Origin: Saprospirales bacterium
GTDB lineage: Bacteria; Bacteroidota; Bacteroidia; Chitinophagales; JADJOU01
DNA: 9,597 nucleotides
Direction of reading: 5' to 3'
NCBI GenBank assembly: GCA_947461165.1
Contig: CANHJR010000026.1
Span: 1 to 9,597, forward strand
Part shown: piece after piece, positions 4,999-9,597 of the stretch
Numbering within the stretch: the first letter of the stretch is position 1
Layout of the letters: the number at the start of each line of letters is the position of its first letter
Notes under the pieces: generated by a model
Seen by the model: only the letters and a program-made list of their open reading frames with translations
Told to the model about the DNA's origin: nothing
Databases searched by the model: none
Made by a program: the position numbers and the translations under genes

Positions 4999-7179
4999 AT
5001 GAGATTATTTGTTTTTATACTTTTTTGTGTTGGATTTTTGGCTCAAGCACAGGATTTGCACCCAGAAATTAGATGTGCTGAGAAGGCAATTAGTAAGTCA
5101 AAATTTTTCAAAGCTACCAGAATCTTAACAGAGGTTGTAAGTCAAGATACTTCCAATCTTTATGCTCACTATCGTCTAGGTTGGAGTTTATTTAGTATCA
5201 ATAATTTTGAGTCAGCGATAGATCACTACGAAAGAGCGAAACCAGTGATGAAGGACACCATGCGATACCATTTGGAAATGTATCATCTATATTCCAAAGC
5301 TGGCTATATGAGTTATGCCAAGGAAGCATTCATAAAGTACGTGACCTTATGCCCTAGCTGTGTCAAAGGAGATCTTCTCCCGGGCGTTATGAGCAATAAG
5401 CTGATGTACAAGCACCCAATCAAACAACCAGTATTGATGGGATATGAAAATAAATATGCACAATCGTTTCCATATATCATAGGAAATAACCAAGTGCTTC
5501 ATCTGAATAAATATGTAGACAAATCTTTGCCAACTAGACCTAGATGTCAGAGGCTGTATATGACAACGACCTTTACGGAGACGGATGCTAGTTTTTATAA
5601 TGCGGAGACGTTTAACACCCGCGGAAAAGGAGAAGGTAGAGCTTTTGGTCCTTTTACGCTAAGTTCAGGCCTTGACAAAACCTATGCTACTAGATGGGAT
5701 GATCAATCGAATCGTCTTCTTATTTATTTCAGTTATCGAGATACCAGTGGAGGTATTATGAGATGGAATAAATTCAAACAAGTTCGGTTTGATATTGATG
5801 ACAAGAAATGTGATTTTATTCATCCAATGTTCACTAAGGACAATAAACATATTATTTTTTCAAGCGATGTTGCTGGAGGTCTTGGAGGTTATGATTTATG
5901 GATTGGAGAGATCAGCTCAGATAATCTTACAATTAAGAACATAAAAAATTTGGGAACATACGTCAATACACCTAGAGATGAAATGTTTCCGACAGTCTAT
6001 GATAATGATGTGGTTTTCTTCGCTTCCGATGGTCATTATGGATATGGAGGTCTTGATTTGTATGCCGGTATTAAATATAAAGATAAGTTCAGAAAGACAT
6101 ACAACCTTGGCAACAGATTCAATACTCCAAGCGATGAATACGCTCTTTTCTATAATACAAAACAGAATTATGGTTTGTTTACCTCAAATCAATTTTTGAA
6201 TAGTGAGAAGGAAATGAATATAGATCGAATCTATAAACAATCGTTTGACAAGGTTACTACCCATTTTTTTATTGAGGATCAGTACGGTCAGGCGGTACCA
6301 AATGCTAACTTGGTCATAGCTTCAGAAAATGTTAAATTATACACCAATGCCGGGGGAAAGGTCACAGCTAATATTTCGCCACTTGGATATAAGAGATTGG
6401 TTCTGACAGGAGATAGATATGAAATTCTAGATACAACTATCTTGCCATTTGTATCTCGTGTTGATCTTCGAATGAAAAAGAAGGAGCCATCGGATTTAGT
6501 CGGTTTTTCCTTAGTTTCACATCCATACGAGCATCCAGCAGAAGATGCCTATTTTATACTGACTTCTCAGACTGACAAATCTCGCTATACTGGAACTGTG
6601 AATTCAGAAGGAATTGGAAGTATTAATGTTTATGGGAACGACCTCTACGAGATAGATGTTCCGGCCTATGGATTTAAACAAAAAGATATCAGCTTCAAAG
6701 GACTCTCGATGCCTAAGTTGTTTGTAAGCCAGGATAAGGTCAAATCTATGAATAAATCTGTTGCAACGAATCAAATGGATGGTGTTCAGACCTATTCTTT
6801 AATAGAAAATACCCCCTTGACTGACAGTTATAATTTATTCTACGAAAGTGGTGGTTGGGTTTTGAATGATATTGTAAATCGTCAGATACAGAACACTGTC
6901 AAAACATTAAATCAAAACCCTGGCTTCAAATTAGAGCTGAAGGCACATACAGATTGTCAAGGCGACAAGGCAATGAATTTGCAATTATCAAAGGCTCGTC
7001 TGGCTGAGGCTAAGAAATTGTTCTTTAGTTATGGTGTATCGGATGCACAAATAGTTGGTAGTTATTTTGGAGAGTCCTTGCCTGCGAATAGTTGTAAATG
7101 TGATGACTATAGCAATTCAAATTGCTCAGGAGACGAGCTTCGTTTGAATCGGCGTACCGAAGTTAAAATTCTAAAGTAA
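4999..7179 (+). CDS. Secreted TPR - PD40 propeller - OmpA family envelope protein (PorE-like architecture)
   Basis: A 726-residue exported protein. I chose the ATG at 4999 because it begins with a clean signal peptide, MRLFVFILFCVGFLAQA, with cleavage likely after A17. The only cysteine there (C10) follows F, so no lipobox is present. Domains in order: TPR-like helices (about 25-120); a beta-propeller with PD40-type repeats, for example HPMFTKDNKHIIFSSD (275-290), GGYDLWIGEI (296-305), EMFPTVYDNDVVFFASD (328-344) and GGLDLYAG (350-357); one or two carboxypeptidase-regulatory-like beta domains (about 420-570); and a C-terminal OmpA peptidoglycan-binding domain (about 610-726). The OmpA domain shows KAHTDCQGD (648-656, D652), LSKARLAEAK (663-672) and RLNRRTEVKI (715-724). 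This order matches PorE of the type IX secretion system in Porphyromonas, but Bacteroidota carry several paralogues, so a T9SS role is only a possibility. Confidence 0.88.
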   Translation: MRLFVFILFCVGFLAQAQDLHPEIRCAEKAISKSKFFKATRILTEVVSQDTSNLYAHYRLGWSLFSINNFESAIDHYERAKPVMKDTMRYHLEMYHLYSKAGYMSYAKEAFIKYVTLCPSCVKGDLLPGVMSNKLMYKHPIKQPVLMGYENKYAQSFPYIIGNNQVLHLNKYVDKSLPTRPRCQRLYMTTTFTETDASFYNAETFNTRGKGEGRAFGPFTLSSGLDKTYATRWDDQSNRLLIYFSYRDTSGGIMRWNKFKQVRFDIDDKKCDFIHPMFTKDNKHIIFSSDVAGGLGGYDLWIGEISSDNLTIKNIKNLGTYVNTPRDEMFPTVYDNDVVFFASDGHYGYGGLDLYAGIKYKDKFRKTYNLGNRFNTPSDEYALFYNTKQNYGLFTSNQFLNSEKEMNIDRIYKQSFDKVTTHFFIEDQYGQAVPNANLVIASENVKLYTNAGGKVTANISPLGYKRLVLTGDRYEILDTTILPFVSRVDLRMKKKEPSDLVGFSLVSHPYEHPAEDAYFILTSQTDKSRYTGTVNSEGIGSINVYGNDLYEIDVPAYGFKQKDISFKGLSMPKLFVSQDKVKSMNKSVATNQMDGVQTYSLIENTPLTDSYNLFYESGGWVLNDIVNRQIQNTVKTLNQNPGFKLELKAHTDCQGDKAMNLQLSKARLAEAKKLFFSYGVSDAQIVGSYFGESLPANSCKCDDYSNSNCSGDELRLNRRTEVKILK

Positions 7180-7194
7180 TGGATACTTTAGAAT
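7168..7194 (+). terminator. Hairpin overlapping the stop codon of the OmpA-family gene
   Basis: ATTCTAAAGTA (7168-7178) pairs perfectly with TACTTTAGAAT (7184-7194) around a 5-nt loop, an 11-bp stem that includes the TAA stop at 7177-7179. No T-run follows, so it is not a classical intrinsic terminator; it may instead protect the 3' end or attenuate transcription into the nuclease gene. Confidence 0.4.
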
Positions 7195-7281
7195 GAAATC
7201 AATCGGCGTTCCAAATAGGGAAATCTATTGAATATTCGCGAAGCAGAATATCGTGGCCTTTAAAAATCAAATCTTGGATAT

Positions 7282-8679
7282 ATGAAAATTGGTTTTTATG
7301 GCGCCGCACGAACCGTGACAGGCAGTAAGCATTTGATTAGTTTGGATTCAGGGAAGAAGGTTCTGCTCGACTGTGGTCTTTTTCAAGGAGGAAAAGAAAT
7401 TGAAATGCAGAACATTCATTTTGGTTTTATCCCGGCAGAAGTTTCCGTTTTGGTGTTGTCACATGCTCATATTGATCACTCTGGATTGATTCCAAAACTC
7501 GTCAAAGAGGGATTTAGTGGAAAAATATTCTGCTCAGATGCTACTGCGGATCTTGTGAGAATCCTCTTGAAGGATAGTGCAAAGATACAAGAAGAGGATA
7601 CCGCATTTGTCAATAAACGGAGGATGGCAAAAGGTCAAAAGCCGATCGAACCACTCTATACTTCCAAAGAAGTGGAGACGACCCTCGAAATGATTTATGT
7701 CAAGGAAATGAATAAATCATTTCATGTTTTGGATGAAGTTAAATGTACGTTCACAGATGCCGGTCATATTTTGGGTAGCTGTGTTGTAAATCTTGAGATC
7801 ATCGAAAAGAAGAAAACCATTAGAATCTGTTTTGCAGGAGATGTTGGTAGATATCGCAATCCAATTATCAAAAGCCCTGAAAAATATCCACAAGCTGACT
7901 ACATCATATGCGAGAGCACCTATGGCGACTCCTTGCATGATGAGGTAGCTATAACGGATCAGAGTCTAGAGGAAATCATCAATACAACCTGTGTAAAAAG
8001 ACAAGGAAAGCTTATAATCCCAGCGTTTAGTGTAGGAAGAACGCAAGAGCTTGTCTATGCTTTAAATAGACTGGAAGTGAATGGAAAATTGCCTAAAATT
8101 AAGGTGTATGTCGATAGTCCGTTGTCCTATCATGCTACTCAAATAACACGTAACCATCCCGAATGTTTCAACAAGGAAGTTAGGCATTTTATGGAGCGAG
8201 ATGAAGACCCATTTGCTTTCAAAGGATTAGAATATATCACGGAGGTTGTCGATTCAAAAGCTCTAAATAGTCGAAAAGAGCCGTGTATAATTATTTCTGC
8301 ATCTGGTATGGCCGAATTCGGTAGAATTAAACACCATATCGCTAATAATATTGAAAATCCTAACAATACCATATTGATCGTTGGATATTGTGAGCCAAAT
8401 AGCCTTGGAGCTCGTCTTCAATCTGATGATGAAGAAGTAAGAATCTTTGGTGAATTTTTTAAGAAAAATGCCGAGTTGCGCCGAATTAGATCTTTCAGTG
8501 CACACGCAGATTATTCCGATTTGCTTTACTTTTTGTCATGTCAGGATGCGAAGAAGGTAGAAAAAGTGTTTCTCGTTCATGGAGAGTATAATGTTCAACT
8601 TCAGTTTAAGAAAAAGCTTATCAAGAAAGGATTTGATTTTGTAGAAATACCGGATTTTAAGCAGGAAATAACTATTTAA
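7282..8679 (+). CDS. MBL-fold beta-CASP nuclease (CPSF/RNase J-like)
   Basis: A 465-residue cytoplasmic metallo-beta-lactamase-fold protein of the beta-CASP group, which cleaves RNA in characterised members (for example bacterial TTHA0252-like and archaeal/eukaryotic CPSF-73-like enzymes). The zinc-site motifs are complete: HAHIDHSG (61-68: H61, H63, D65, H66), GHILGS with H162, and AGDVGR with D187. Beta-CASP motif A is ESTYGD (E211), motif B is SASGMAEFGRIKHH (339-352), and motif C is SFSAHAD with H408. A conserved VHGE (432-435) closes the core. The start MKIGFYGAARTVTGS is the standard N-terminus. The gene begins 102 bp after the OmpA-family gene; I see no consensus -7 box in that gap, so it may be read through or use a weak promoter. 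No KH domain or RNase J C-terminal extension is present. Exact substrate unknown. Confidence 0.93.
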   Translation: MKIGFYGAARTVTGSKHLISLDSGKKVLLDCGLFQGGKEIEMQNIHFGFIPAEVSVLVLSHAHIDHSGLIPKLVKEGFSGKIFCSDATADLVRILLKDSAKIQEEDTAFVNKRRMAKGQKPIEPLYTSKEVETTLEMIYVKEMNKSFHVLDEVKCTFTDAGHILGSCVVNLEIIEKKKTIRICFAGDVGRYRNPIIKSPEKYPQADYIICESTYGDSLHDEVAITDQSLEEIINTTCVKRQGKLIIPAFSVGRTQELVYALNRLEVNGKLPKIKVYVDSPLSYHATQITRNHPECFNKEVRHFMERDEDPFAFKGLEYITEVVDSKALNSRKEPCIIISASGMAEFGRIKHHIANNIENPNNTILIVGYCEPNSLGARLQSDDEEVRIFGEFFKKNAELRRIRSFSAHADYSDLLYFLSCQDAKKVEKVFLVHGEYNVQLQFKKKLIKKGFDFVEIPDFKQEITI

Positions 8680-8706
8680 TTATGCGTTGGTGAACTCTCC
8701 CCAAAG

Positions 8707-8815
8707 GACTGAAGACCCTCACAGATGCTTGTTAGGATTTCCCCGATCCAAAAGATTAAATCAGATTTTTCTTCGATAAAACGTCTAACGCTTCATTTGA
8801 GTTTAATCTTCAGTC
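8707..8815. repeat. Two overlapping inverted repeats in the convergent intergenic region
   Basis: GACTGAAGA (8707-8715) is the inverse of TCTTCAGTC (8807-8815), and AAGATTAAA (8752-8760) is the inverse of TTTAATCTT (8802-8810). The two right arms overlap by four bases, so the pairings exclude each other. They straddle the 3' end of the M28-like gene and follow the nuclease gene. Neither has a clean terminator layout; the function is unclear and chance is possible. Confidence 0.35.
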
Positions 8816-9597
8816 GATAGTCGGAAAACACTATACGTAATATTTCCAATAGATCGATGCAAAAAATCGAAATCGATAAGTTTGACATCATCTTTTGGCG
8901 ATAGGAAGAATTCATCGTGGTCTATATCGAATGAGGTAATCGTACAACTAGGAATATTCAAGATATTATGAAATGCTTCGTCTTCTGATTCAATCGAGAA
9001 AATTGGATCAGGATCATGGTGCTTTTCAAACACGTTGTCTCCAAGAAACTTATTCAGTCTTGAGGGTAAACAAAGATTGCTATCGCTTTCGCGAATAAAT
9101 AGTTTTTTTGGAGATAGAGCTATCTTTTTACCTATCATTTCTATGTTGATAGCCATGGTCGGTTTGTATTTGTTTTTTTCAATCATCGATGCCATGGCAC
9201 ATGCTCCACTCATACTATACTGCTTGGCGGATGTGAATCCAAAGATGATATTTTGCTTAACATGAACCTTTCCAAAAAACAACGCTATTTGGACTAATGC
9301 CGCAACTCCCGAGGCATTATCATTGGCACAATTAAATATACTGTCGCTAACCTCAGGGTCATTGATTATGCCTCTACCATCATAATTGGCCAATAGGACA
9401 ATAGCGTTATTGCTTCCTTTGTCTCCGCGGTATATGCCGATAATATTAGCCCCAACCATCGAGTCCTTGATTGTAAAAAATTGCTTATAATTGGAGTCAA
9501 GGGGCTTGATTTTCTGACTTTTGAGAACGTTCTCTAAATAGGATTGTACTTGGACAATATTCGAATCCTTGATATATCGTCCTTTGTACATATCGCT
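8803..9597 (-). CDS. M28-family peptidase-like protein, probably catalytically inactive (partial, 5' end outside window)
   Basis: The C-terminal 264 codons of a protein with the M28 (aminopeptidase Y/PSMA-like) zinc peptidase fold. Residues are numbered here from the ATG at 9591, but the frame stays open to the window edge. The sequence around SDMYKGRYIKD looks like the conserved SDxxxGR stretch that normally lies well inside M28 proteins, so the true start is outside. The family landmarks are recognisable: VLLANYDGRG (65-74), CANDNASGVAAL (88-99), NIIFGFT (114-120), AINIEMIG (147-154) and HDEFFLSPKDD (225-235). The residues that bind zinc or activate water in active members are mostly replaced: HYD reads NYD (N69), the GEE motif reads SAK (121-123), the ligand D in MDMIG is E151, and the final H of HxDYH is F229. 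Only D91 remains. The reading frame is intact, so this looks like a pseudoenzyme rather than a pseudogene. Likely exported, but the signal region is not in view. Confidence 0.8.
   Translation of the reverse strand, partial: SDMYKGRYIKDSNIVQVQSYLENVLKSQKIKPLDSNYKQFFTIKDSMVGANIIGIYRGDKGSNNAIVLLANYDGRGIINDPEVSDSIFNCANDNASGVAALVQIALFFGKVHVKQNIIFGFTSAKQYSMSGACAMASMIEKNKYKPTMAINIEMIGKKIALSPKKLFIRESDSNLCLPSRLNKFLGDNVFEKHHDPDPIFSIESEDEAFHNILNIPSCTITSFDIDHDEFFLSPKDDVKLIDFDFLHRSIGNITYSVFRLSTED

Noticed and set aside
1..9597. Mobile elements, CRISPR arrays, tRNA/rRNA genes, prophage or defence cassette
   Set aside because: I found no transposase, integrase, regularly spaced repeat array, cloverleaf or rRNA-like stretch, and the gene spacing looks like ordinary chromosome.

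Overview
The window looks like chromosomal DNA of a member of the Bacteroidota (Cytophagales/Flavobacteriia-like). The DNA is AT-rich. Four 8-bp matches to the Bacteroidota -7 promoter box TAnnTTTG lie upstream of plausible starts, and no gene has a convincing Shine-Dalgarno sequence. There is a periplasmic TPR/PD40/OmpA-type protein and an ECF sigma factor of a type common in this phylum. I see no rRNA, tRNA, CRISPR array, transposase or phage gene.

Layout. On the minus strand at the left are the start of a CDP-alcohol phosphotransferase gene (cut by the window edge), a TylF/MycF-like SAM methyltransferase, 4-hydroxyphenylpyruvate dioxygenase (hppD), an intrinsic terminator, and an ECF sigma factor. 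After a 475-bp regulatory intergenic region, the plus strand carries homogentisate 1,2-dioxygenase (hmgA), a large OmpA-family cell-envelope protein with a PorE-like domain order, and a beta-CASP/MBL-fold nuclease. A minus-strand M28-family peptidase-like gene converges on the nuclease gene and runs off the right edge.

How the genes fit together. hppD and hmgA encode consecutive oxygenase steps of tyrosine breakdown (4-hydroxyphenylpyruvate to homogentisate to maleylacetoacetate). They are divergent rather than in one operon, with the sigma gene and its own terminator between them, so they need separate promoters; I see a consensus -7 box for each. The hmgA promoter also carries a striking 10-bp perfect inverted repeat centred roughly 40 bp upstream of the expected transcription start. 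The other genes have no obvious pathway link: lipid head-group chemistry, small-molecule or glycan methylation, envelope anchoring, RNA processing.

Most notable points. The M28-like protein keeps the family fold motifs but appears to have lost most zinc ligands and both catalytic-site glutamates, suggesting an intact pseudopeptidase. The hmgA operator-like palindrome also stands out. The CDP-alcohol phosphotransferase probably starts at TTG, directly after an in-frame stop. I do not see a convincing new multi-gene system here; most of the window is ordinary core genome.
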